DNA of 9,528 nt from Pseudomonadota bacterium (GTDB taxonomy: Bacteria; Pseudomonadota; Alphaproteobacteria; Rhizobiales; Hyphomicrobiaceae), in contig JAEWIJ010000031.1 in the NCBI GenBank assembly GCA_023387235.1, forward strand, positions 1 to 9,528, in the 5' to 3' direction. Below, one piece after another: positions 1 to 6,341 of this stretch. Position 1 is the stretch's first letter. The number at the start of each line of letters is the position of its first letter. Position numbers and translations under genes: made by a program. The notes beneath the pieces were generated by a model that searched no databases, had not been told where the DNA came from, and was given only the letters and a program-made list of their open reading frames with translations.

Positions 1-5
1 ACGCG

Positions 6-644
6 CTATGAAGCCAAGGCCGTCCGCGAAGGCCGCCGCTGCACGTACCTGCGCTTCGTGCGCGTCGCCGATCCCATGTGATGGCGAACGAGCGTCTTCG
101 CGGCCCGCATGGCCGCGGAGGAATAGCCGCGATCGCCGTGCACGAGAATGAGCGAGATCGCACCCTCGGAAAGAAGCCAAACCTCACGCGCAAGCGCCTG
201 CGGCTCCGCGATGCCTGAGCGCCCCAGCAGCTCGGCGAAGAGTTGCTCCAGTTGCGCCTTGTGCCGCCGCGCGATCTTGCGCGCCGGATGACCTGGCAGA
301 TCCGCGAGCTCGATGACGAGCCGCGTAAAGCCCGAGCCCGCCCAGCGCGGCCGGTCGACCCACACGGCAAGCTCACGGAACATCGCCTCGACGATCGCTT
401 CCGCCGATCCCGTGAGCTGGTCGCCGAACGTGCGGAAGGCCTGCAGCGCCAGCTCGTGCTGCGCTTCGAGCACACGCGCGAGCAGATCGTCCTTGCTTCT
501 GAAATGATGATAGAGCGTGCGCTTGGTCAGGCGCGCGGCCGCCGCGATCTCGTCCATGCTGACGCGGCTGTAGCCCTGTCGGCGGAACAGGCGATAGGCC
601 GCTTCGAGAATGCGCTTGCGTGTCTGCTCGGCGGACCGCGGCAT
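6..644 (-). CDS. TetR/AcrR family transcriptional regulator
   Basis: Predicted DNA-binding repressor-type regulator of 212 residues, a normal TetR length. The N-terminal helix-turn-helix domain covers about residues 8-55. It begins with RKRILEAAYRLF, has the recognition part SMDEIAAAARLTKRTLYHHF (29-48), and continues into the usual KDDLL. The C-terminal ligand/dimer domain (about 60-190) is not diagnostic of an effector. The tail after residue 190 is unusually basic (TRTKRRYVQRR). I chose the ATG at 642-644, because the reading frame stays open 28 codons further upstream but those residues do not look like a TetR start, and a GGAGA element sits 6 bases before this ATG. The gene is divergent from the racemase-like gene at 755 and shares a 110-base intergenic region with it, which suggests local control of that gene. 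The family assignment is firm; the target and inducer are inference or unknown. Confidence 0.93.
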   Translation of the reverse strand: MPRSAEQTRKRILEAAYRLFRRQGYSRVSMDEIAAAARLTKRTLYHHFRSKDDLLARVLEAQHELALQAFRTFGDQLTGSAEAIVEAMFRELAVWVDRPRWAGSGFTRLVIELADLPGHPARKIARRHKAQLEQLFAELLGRSGIAEPQALAREVWLLSEGAISLILVHGDRGYSSAAMRAAKTLVRHHMGSATRTKRRYVQRRPSRTALAS

Positions 645-650
645 CGGCGT

Positions 651-656
651 TCTCCG
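651..656 (-). promoter_or_regulatory. Ribosome binding site fixing the TetR start
   Basis: On the minus strand this reads CGGAGA, 6 bases before the ATG at 642-644. It supports that start over the longer open frame reaching back to 728. Confidence 0.6.
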
Positions 657-672
657 GTAACGTCGCCGGCAA

Positions 673-696
673 AGTATACTGCATAGTGAATTTACT
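673..696. promoter_or_regulatory. Candidate operator/promoter between the TetR gene and the racemase-like gene
   Basis: This is an AT-rich island in an otherwise GC-rich 110-base divergent gap. It starts with the perfect 8-base palindrome AGTATACT (673-680). The whole 24-base block has outer arms AGTA/TACT with partial internal symmetry. TATACT is a reasonable -10 hexamer, but I see no matching -35 on either strand. TetR regulators commonly bind palindromes of this size in the divergent gap next to their own gene. The assignment rests on position and symmetry only. Confidence 0.4.
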
Positions 697-754
697 TCCG
701 CGCGCCGCGGATTGAAATGGCAGGCCATCGCAGCATTCTTGCGGAGGTCCGATC

Positions 755-1852
755 ATGCGGAAGGCACCTCTCAAAATCAGGCACCTTTCGGCGCGGCCGA
801 TCGTCCTGAAGCTTCAGCGCCCCGTCGCAGCCCGCATTGCCACCATCACCGACTGGCCGATCATCCTCATCGATCTCCAGACCGAGGAGGGCATCGTCGG
901 GCACAGCTATCTCGAACCCTACGTCGTGAAGTCCATGCGCTATCTCGTGCCGGCACTGCATGATCTCGGCGACATGCTCAAGGGGCGACCGCTGGCCCCC
1001 ATCGAGATCTTCGAGGCTGCGCGCAAATCCCTGCATTTCGTCGGCTACGAGGGCCTATCGATGATCGCCGCATCGGGCCTCGACATGGCCGCTTGGGATG
1101 CGCACGCAAAGGCCGCCGGCGTACCGCTCTGCGTGCTGCTCGGCGGATCGGTCGGCGCCGTGAAGGCCTACAACAGCAATGGGCTGTGGCTGAAGGCGCC
1201 CGAGGCCGTCGCCGAGGAAGCTATCGCGCTCAGGGACGAGGGCGGCTTCTCTGGGCTCAAGCTGCGGCTCGGACGCGCGCGCATGGCCGACGATCTCGCG
1301 ACACTCGACGCCGTGCGCCGCACGATCGGCGAGGACATGAACCTCATGATCGACTTCAACCAGGGTCTCAACCTTGCCGAAGCACTCGAGCGCTGCCACG
1401 CGATCGACAATCACGGTCTCGCCTGGATCGAGGAGCCCATCGTCTACGACGATCTCGACGGCTATGCGCGCCTCGCATCGGAGCTGAAGACGCCGCTGCA
1501 GATCGGCGAGAATTTCTACGGGCCCCGCCAGATGCACGTGGCGCTGCAGAAAAGAGCCTGCGACCTCGTCATGCCGGACTTCATGCGCATCGGCGGCGTG
1601 ACGGGCTGGATGCGCGCGGCCGCGCTTGCCGGTGCGCATGGCGTGCCGATGTCGACGCACCTCTATCCGGAGGTCGCCGCCCACGTCATGCGCGTCACCG
1701 AGACGGCGCACTGGCTCGAATGGCAGGATTGGGCGAACCCTATCCTGCAACGGCCCTATCGCGTGGAGGCGGGCGACCTCGTCATCCCCGACGTGCCCGG
1801 CGTCGGCCTCGACTGGGACGAGCATGCGGTGGCGAAGCATCTCGTGAGCTAA
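755..1852 (+). CDS. Mandelate racemase-like enolase superfamily enzyme
   Basis: Cytoplasmic enolase-superfamily enzyme of 365 residues (mandelate racemase itself is about 359). Such enzymes abstract the alpha-proton of a carboxylate bound to Mg2+ and then racemise or dehydrate it. Against Pseudomonas putida mandelate racemase as I recall it, the catalytic part aligns at a constant offset of +5. The metal ligands are D200, E226 (in WIEEP) and E252 (in IGEN). The His/Asp dyad is H302 (in STHLYPE) and D275 (in MPDFMRIGG). E322 (in HWLEW) and K169 are also kept. The S-side catalytic lysine is replaced by R171 (GLKLRLG). The pocket residue equivalent to Phe52 is E54. An ideal GGAGG lies 7 bases before the ATG. 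Divergent from the TetR gene, it is probably regulated by it. The fold and subgroup are certain; the substrate is unknown, and the changed residues argue against simply calling it mandelate racemase. Confidence 0.93.
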   Translation: MRKAPLKIRHLSARPIVLKLQRPVAARIATITDWPIILIDLQTEEGIVGHSYLEPYVVKSMRYLVPALHDLGDMLKGRPLAPIEIFEAARKSLHFVGYEGLSMIAASGLDMAAWDAHAKAAGVPLCVLLGGSVGAVKAYNSNGLWLKAPEAVAEEAIALRDEGGFSGLKLRLGRARMADDLATLDAVRRTIGEDMNLMIDFNQGLNLAEALERCHAIDNHGLAWIEEPIVYDDLDGYARLASELKTPLQIGENFYGPRQMHVALQKRACDLVMPDFMRIGGVTGWMRAAALAGAHGVPMSTHLYPEVAAHVMRVTETAHWLEWQDWANPILQRPYRVEAGDLVIPDVPGVGLDWDEHAVAKHLVS

Positions 1853-1863
1853 AGGCGCAATAT

Positions 1864-1890
1864 CCCCTCTCCCCGCACTTGCGGGAGAAG
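1864..1890. repeat. GC-rich inverted repeat in the convergent gap before pepA
   Basis: In the 70-base gap between two converging genes, CTCTCCCCGC (1867-1876) faces GCGGGAGA (1881-1888) across a short CACTT-like loop, with one bulged base. It has the look of the short CCCCTCTCCCCGC-type palindromes scattered between genes in many alphaproteobacteria (from memory). It could act as a bidirectional, U-poor terminator. I see no second copy in the window. Confidence 0.4.
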
Positions 1891-1922
1891 GAGAAGTGGG
1901 GCGGCGGTGGAAAGCGCGACCG

Positions 1923-3458
1923 CTACTTTTCTGCTTTCTCGTACTTGTCCGCGATCATGCGGTCGAGGAGACGCACGCCCCAGCCGGATGACCAGCTCTG
2001 GTTCAACTCGTCCTTCGGCGAGTCGAGCGCCGTGCCGGCAATGTCGAGATGCGCCCAGGGCGTGTCCTTCACGAAGCGCTGAATAAATTGCGCCGCCGTG
2101 ATCGCGCCGCCGAAGCGCCCGCCGATGTTCTTCATGTCGGCATTCTTGCTGTCGATGAGCTTGTCGTAGGCCTTGCCGAGAGGCATGCGCCAGACTTTCT
2201 CGCCGGTCGCGAGGCCGGCATCGGTGATCTCGCCCGCAAGCCGGTCGTCATTGGAGAAGAGGCCCGCGTGCTCCTTGCCGAGCGCCACCATGATCGCACC
2301 CGTCAGCGTCGCGAGATCGACCATGAAGCGCGGCTTGAAACGCTCCTGCGCGTACCAGATGACATCGGCCAGCACGAGACGGCCTTCGGCATCCGTATTC
2401 AGGACCTCGATGGTCTGACCCGACATGGACGTCACGATATCGCCGGGCCGCTGCGCCGCGCCCGAGACCATGTTCTCCACGAGACCGATGATGCCGACGA
2501 CGTTGGCCGCGGCCTTGCGCGCCGCGAGCGCCCGCATGAGCCCGACGACGCAGGCCGCACCGCCCATGTCGCCCTTCATGTCCTCCATGCCGCCGGCCGG
2601 CTTCATCGAGAGGCCGCCGCTGTCGAACACGACGCCCTTGCCGATGATGCAGAGCGGCTTGGCGCGCTTGGACTTCGCACCATTCCACTGCATGACGACG
2701 ACGCGCGCCGGCCGCGTGCTCCCCTGCGCGACGCCGAGCAGCGCACCCATGCCGAGCTTTTCGAGCGCATCCGGCTCCAGCACCTCGACCTCGACGCCGA
2801 GCGATGACAGCTCCTCCGCGCGCGCGGCGAACTCGACGGGGCCGAGCGCATTGGCCGGCTCGTTGACCAGATCGCGCGCCGTGAATACGCCTTCGGCAAC
2901 GGCGAGCTTGTCGGCGAAGGCCTTCTCGGCCGCGCGCGGGTCCTTGCAGTGAATGTAGAGGACGCTCGGCTTTTCCTCGGGCTCGGCTTCGCCGTTGTTG
3001 TTCTCGCGCGGCGGGCGCGTGCGGTATTTGCGGAAGTTGTAGCTCCTGAGCAGCGCGCCATAAGCCATCAGCGCCGCAAGCTCGTCGGCCGCGGGCGCAC
3101 TCTTGTCCGGCGCCTCCGCAATGAGGCTCGCCGTCGGCGTCTTGCGCGCGTGAATAGCGGCGTAGGCGACCGCGCCGGCCCGGATCCAGTCGAGATCGCC
3201 CGAAGACTCGCTGAGCGCGGTGCCGATGAGATACAGGCGCGTCGCGTCGAGCTTCTCGGGGGAAAGAATTTCGATGCTGCTCTTCGCGCGGCCCTTGAAG
3301 TCGGCAGCCTTGGCGGCGCGCGTCAGAGCCCCGCCCGATTGCTGATCCAGGCTCTTGAGCCGCGGCGGCAACTGCAGATCCTGCCCGACCAGCGCGGCGA
3401 TCACTGGGCTCGCGGACGCATCGAGTGCGACAAAGCGGATCTCGGGACGTTGGGACAT
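1923..3458 (-). CDS. pepA: Leucyl aminopeptidase (cytosol aminopeptidase, M17)
   Basis: Cytosolic di-metal exopeptidase of 511 residues that removes N-terminal amino acids, preferably leucine, from peptides; the family forms hexamers. The N-terminal macro-like domain covers roughly 1-180. The catalytic domain carries every M17 signature residue at a constant +4 offset from E. coli PepA: K274 and D279 (GKGVVFDSGG), K286 (SMKP), D297 (KGDMGG), and D356, E358 and R360 in NTDAEGRL. WAHLDIAGTA (468-477) and the C-terminal GWGVRLLDRMI, as in alphaproteobacterial PepA, complete it. The start at 3456-3458 is preferred because CAGGAG lies 10 bases upstream and homology begins here, although the frame is open about 105 codons further. 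A stretch rich in Glu and Asn (152-163, NNNGEAEPEEKP) is probably a surface loop. The gene is divergent from recQ and convergent with the racemase-like gene, and is likely its own transcript. Confidence 0.96.
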   Translation of the reverse strand: MSQRPEIRFVALDASASPVIAALVGQDLQLPPRLKSLDQQSGGALTRAAKAADFKGRAKSSIEILSPEKLDATRLYLIGTALSESSGDLDWIRAGAVAYAAIHARKTPTASLIAEAPDKSAPAADELAALMAYGALLRSYNFRKYRTRPPRENNNGEAEPEEKPSVLYIHCKDPRAAEKAFADKLAVAEGVFTARDLVNEPANALGPVEFAARAEELSSLGVEVEVLEPDALEKLGMGALLGVAQGSTRPARVVVMQWNGAKSKRAKPLCIIGKGVVFDSGGLSMKPAGGMEDMKGDMGGAACVVGLMRALAARKAAANVVGIIGLVENMVSGAAQRPGDIVTSMSGQTIEVLNTDAEGRLVLADVIWYAQERFKPRFMVDLATLTGAIMVALGKEHAGLFSNDDRLAGEITDAGLATGEKVWRMPLGKAYDKLIDSKNADMKNIGGRFGGAITAAQFIQRFVKDTPWAHLDIAGTALDSPKDELNQSWSSGWGVRLLDRMIADKYEKAEK

Positions 3459-3468
3459 CGAAGGCTTA

Positions 3469-3474
3469 CTCCTG
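3469..3474 (-). promoter_or_regulatory. Ribosome binding site deciding the pepA start
   Basis: The minus strand reads CAGGAG, with a 10-base spacer to the ATG at 3456-3458. It supports this start rather than any codon in the long upstream extension of the frame. Confidence 0.5.
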
Positions 3475-3510
3475 CAGTCGCGGACGGCGGGCGGCACGCA
3501 CAAACGTCTG

Positions 3511-3540
3511 CTATAGGCGGCGCCCGCGCCCCCCCGCAAG
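3511..3540 (-). promoter_or_regulatory. Candidate pepA promoter
   Basis: On the minus strand CTTGCG (3535-3540) and CTATAG (3511-3516) are separated by 18 bases. This resembles the alphaproteobacterial housekeeping consensus CTTGAC-N17-CTATAT. Transcription would start near 3505, giving a leader of roughly 45 bases that contains the ribosome binding site. The rest of the 231-base pepA/recQ gap shows nothing I can name, and no comparable recQ promoter is evident. Confidence 0.4.
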
Positions 3541-3689
3541 CACTCCGCGCGTCGGACGGCCCGCTGCCGCATGGCACGGCAGCCCTCATTGCATGGAGAG
3601 CGCGCGGCGGGGCGCTTTTCGGCAACCCCCGGCCCGCAATCCACGTCCCTCGGGCCCGCCGGCGTTGGCAGGGCCCCAGAATCGCCCCC

Positions 3690-5621
3690 ATGGTGCGGGA
3701 GCAACCAAATCCTTCGCGCCGCCGGATGCCACGCATGACCTTGTTCGCCCTTCAGACGCCCACGGCCTCCCACTGGGACGCCGAAGAGGCCTTCGGGCGC
3801 GCCCAGGCCATTCTCGAGACGACCTTCGGCTATCGCGCCTTCCGCTCACATCAGGAAAGCGCGATCCGCGCGCTGCTCGAGAACCGCGACGCCTTCGTGC
3901 TCATGCCGACCGGCGGCGGCAAATCCATCTGCTACCAGATCCCGGCGCTCGTGCGCCCCGGTACGGCCGTCGTCGTCTCGCCGCTGATCGCGCTCATGCA
4001 GGACCAGGTCGACGCGCTGAAGTCGCTCGGCGTGAATGCGGCGTTCCTCAATTCCTCGCTCTCATGGCCCGAGCAGATCGAGATCGAAAAGGCTGTGCGC
4101 GCCGGCGTGCTCGATCTTCTCTACGTCGCGCCCGAGCGGCTCGTGCAGCCGCGCCTGCTGGACCTGCTCTCCTCGACCGATGTCGCGCTGTTCGCCATCG
4201 ACGAGGCGCACTGCGTCTCGCAATGGGGACACGACTTCCGCCCGGAATATCGCCAGCTTCGCATTCTGGCCGAGCGCTTTCCGGGCGTGCCGCGCATCGC
4301 GCTCACCGCAACGGCCGACGAGAAGACGCGCGCCGAGATCGTGCGCGAGCTGGCGCTCGAAAAGGCCGAGAAGCTCGTCGCGAGCTTCGATCGCCCGAAT
4401 ATCCGCTACCGCATTGCCGAGACCGGCAGCATGGGCGCGCGCGAACGCCTCTGGCGCTTCATTGCCGAGGATCACGCGGGCAGCGCCGGCATCGTCTACT
4501 GCCTGAGCCGCAAGCAGGTCGAGGAAACGGCGGACTGGCTCACATCCAAGGGGCGCACCGCGCTTGCCTATCATGCGGGGCTTGCACCGGAAGTGCGGCG
4601 CAGCGTGCAGCAGCGCTTTCTCGCCGAGGACGGGCTCATCGTCGTTGCGACGATCGCCTTCGGCATGGGCATCGACAAGCCGGACGTGCGCTTCGTCGCG
4701 CATCTGAGCCTGCCGAAATCCATCGAAGCCTACTACCAGGAGACCGGCCGCGCGGGCCGCGATGGCGAGCCGGCCGATGCCTGGATGGCCTATGGGCTCG
4801 GCGACATCATCACGCAGCGCCAGTGGATCGCGCAATCGGAAGCGGGCGAGCAGCACAAGGCCGTGCAGCGCGCGAAGCTCGATGCGCTCATCGCGCTCGC
4901 AGAGGCTGCGAGCTGCCGCCGCCAGCTTCTTCTTGCCTACTTCGGCGAGCAGCGCAGCGAGCCGTGCGGCAACTGCGACAACTGCCTCGAACCACCCGAC
5001 TGCATCGACGGCACCGTGCTCGCGCAGAAGGCGCTCTCCACCGTCTACCGCACGGACCAGCGCTTCGGCGTCGGCTATGTCGTCGATGTACTGACGGGCA
5101 AGGTCGACGAGCGCATCGTGCGCAATCATCACGACAAGCTCTCGGTGTTCGGCATCGGCCGCGATGTGGACGGGGCGCAGTGGCGCGGCATCATCCGCCA
5201 GCTCGTCGCCGCCGGCCATCTCGTCGCCGACGACGAAGGCCATGGCACGCTCGCCCTCTCGGAAAGCGCACGGACGGTACTGCGCGGCGAAGCGCCGTTC
5301 ATGGTGCGCAAGGCCTCGGCGAGCGCACGCGTGCGCGGCGAAGGGCGCAAGCGCGCGTCACGGCGCAATGCCGCAGTGCCGGGTCTGCAGGAGCACGAGG
5401 TGGAGCTCTACCGCGCGCTCCGCGAAGTGCGTGGCCAGCTTGCGCGCGACGCCAACGTGCCGCCCTATATCGTCTGCCATGATCGCTCGCTCATAGACAT
5501 GGTGCGCCTGAAGCCGCGCACGCGCGACGAGCTGAAGATGGTGCATGGCATGGGCGAGGCGCGCGTGACCCGTTACGGCGGGGCCTTTCTGGCCGCCGTC
5601 GGCGCGGGCGAAAGCCGCTAG
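3690..5621 (+). CDS. recQ: ATP-dependent DNA helicase RecQ
   Basis: 3'-5' superfamily 2 DNA helicase acting in recombination, replication-fork repair and suppression of illegitimate exchange. From the ATG at 3690 it has 643 residues (E. coli RecQ has about 609). Domains in order: motif 0 FGYRAFRSHQ (46-55); Walker A PTGGGKS (73-79); DEAH with HCVSQWGHDFRP (171-185); TAT motif (206-208); helicase domain 2 with AFGMGIDKPDVRF and QETGRAGRDGE (350-360); zinc cluster C409, C426, C429, C432; RQC winged helix (about 437-540); a basic linker (540-562); and an HRDC domain (about 568-638). The start is uncertain: ATG codons at 3690, 3726 and 3735 are all in frame and none has a strong ribosome binding site. 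Only the first 15 residues are affected. All motifs are intact, so it should be active. Confidence 0.95.
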   Translation: MVREQPNPSRRRMPRMTLFALQTPTASHWDAEEAFGRAQAILETTFGYRAFRSHQESAIRALLENRDAFVLMPTGGGKSICYQIPALVRPGTAVVVSPLIALMQDQVDALKSLGVNAAFLNSSLSWPEQIEIEKAVRAGVLDLLYVAPERLVQPRLLDLLSSTDVALFAIDEAHCVSQWGHDFRPEYRQLRILAERFPGVPRIALTATADEKTRAEIVRELALEKAEKLVASFDRPNIRYRIAETGSMGARERLWRFIAEDHAGSAGIVYCLSRKQVEETADWLTSKGRTALAYHAGLAPEVRRSVQQRFLAEDGLIVVATIAFGMGIDKPDVRFVAHLSLPKSIEAYYQETGRAGRDGEPADAWMAYGLGDIITQRQWIAQSEAGEQHKAVQRAKLDALIALAEAASCRRQLLLAYFGEQRSEPCGNCDNCLEPPDCIDGTVLAQKALSTVYRTDQRFGVGYVVDVLTGKVDERIVRNHHDKLSVFGIGRDVDGAQWRGIIRQLVAAGHLVADDEGHGTLALSESARTVLRGEAPFMVRKASASARVRGEGRKRASRRNAAVPGLQEHEVELYRALREVRGQLARDANVPPYIVCHDRSLIDMVRLKPRTRDELKMVHGMGEARVTRYGGAFLAAVGAGESR

Positions 5622-5720
5622 CCAGCTTCGACCACGCATAGAGCTATTGGCATTTCTGCGGCCAGATGCTAGCGGGGCATCCAGCGAGGCGTCGTGCGTG
5701 TTGGCACGGCCATCATCCAC

Positions 5721-5725
5721 AGGTG
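5721..5725 (+). promoter_or_regulatory. Weak ribosome binding site for the DedA-like gene
   Basis: AGGTG lies about 5 bases before a GTG at 5731, where the protein would begin in the way DedA proteins usually do. A competing choice is GTG 5698 with GAGG upstream (around 5686-5689), which would add 11 residues. Confidence 0.35.
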
Positions 5726-5730
5726 TCCGT

Positions 5731-6321
5731 GTGCTGTTTCCGACCGATCTCACGTCCTTTCTCGAGCTGATCCGCCAGAACCACGACGCCATCTACGGCT
5801 TGATGTTCGCCTACGCGACCTCGCACAGCCTGCTGCTGGCGATGTTCGCCGGATATGCGGCGCATTCCGGCGCGCTCGATCTCAGGACCTTGATCATCGT
5901 GTGCTGGCTCGGCAGCTTCGTCGGCGACGTCGTGCGCTTCTGGATCGGGCGCCGCTTCGGCACGAGCTGGCTCGGCTCCTATCCTCGGCTCCAGCGCGGG
6001 ATTCATACGGCGGCGCTCCTCGCGGCCCGGCATCATATCTGGATGATCCTGATCCACCGCTACCCGCACGGCATCCGCGGCGTCGCGGGCTTCGCCTACG
6101 GCGTGTCCTCGCTTTCCTGGGCGAGCTTTCTCGTCATGAACTTCATAGCGGCCGGCATCTGGTCCGCCGCCGTCGTCTATGCGGGCTACGCGTTCGGCGA
6201 GGTCTCCGAGAAATTCATGAGCCAGGCCTCCTCGGGTCTCGGCGCGTTCATGCTGGTGGCCTTTCTCGGGCTGTCCTGGGTGCTGAGCAAGCGCCTCGAG
6301 CGGGCCATCGAGCGCGCCTGA
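5731..6321 (+). CDS. DedA/VTT (SNARE-associated) family membrane protein
   Basis: Inner-membrane protein, 196 residues from a GTG start (starts at 5698 or a TTG at 5647 are also possible). DedA-superfamily proteins act in envelope homeostasis, and several are lipid flippases or proton-dependent. Membrane-embedded stretches lie at about 20-44, 52-73, 130-156 and 168-186. Family marks are GSFVGD (61-66) with WIGRRFG (71-77), and the arginine/proline signature HRYPHGIRG (109-117), followed by AGFAYGVSSLSW and a small-residue-rich helix ending in W144. The acidic residues usually found in the first re-entrant part appear to be missing (ATSHSLLLAMFAGY, 29-42). It lies 109 bases after recQ and 20 bases from the converging ROK gene. 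The family call is good; the substrate is unknown. Confidence 0.82.
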   Translation: MLFPTDLTSFLELIRQNHDAIYGLMFAYATSHSLLLAMFAGYAAHSGALDLRTLIIVCWLGSFVGDVVRFWIGRRFGTSWLGSYPRLQRGIHTAALLAARHHIWMILIHRYPHGIRGVAGFAYGVSSLSWASFLVMNFIAAGIWSAAVVYAGYAFGEVSEKFMSQASSGLGAFMLVAFLGLSWVLSKRLERAIERA

Positions 6322-6341
6322 CGCCCGCAATCGGCATCCTC

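Noticed and set aside
2049..2807. A 252-codon open frame antisense to pepA, and a similar one at 1093-2082 overlapping the racemase-like gene
   Set aside because: Both are low-complexity Arg/Ala/Asp-rich shadows of genes with full family signatures.
2949..3689. Upstream extension of the recQ frame by 247 codons
   Set aside because: It overlaps pepA antisense and has no helicase homology; RecQ proteins start shortly before the FRxxQ motif, so a start at 3690 or slightly later is preferred.
3459..3773. Upstream extension of the pepA frame by 105 codons
   Set aside because: The extra residues are Arg/Gly/Pro-rich and unlike PepA. A ribosome binding site and the homology both begin at 3458.
4062..5243. 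A 393-codon open frame antisense to recQ
   Set aside because: No recognisable motif; it lies wholly within recQ, which carries all its helicase motifs.
5665..5681. GATGC...GCATC inverted repeat after recQ as a terminator
   Set aside because: Only a 5-base stem, no T-run, and many such short repeats are expected by chance.
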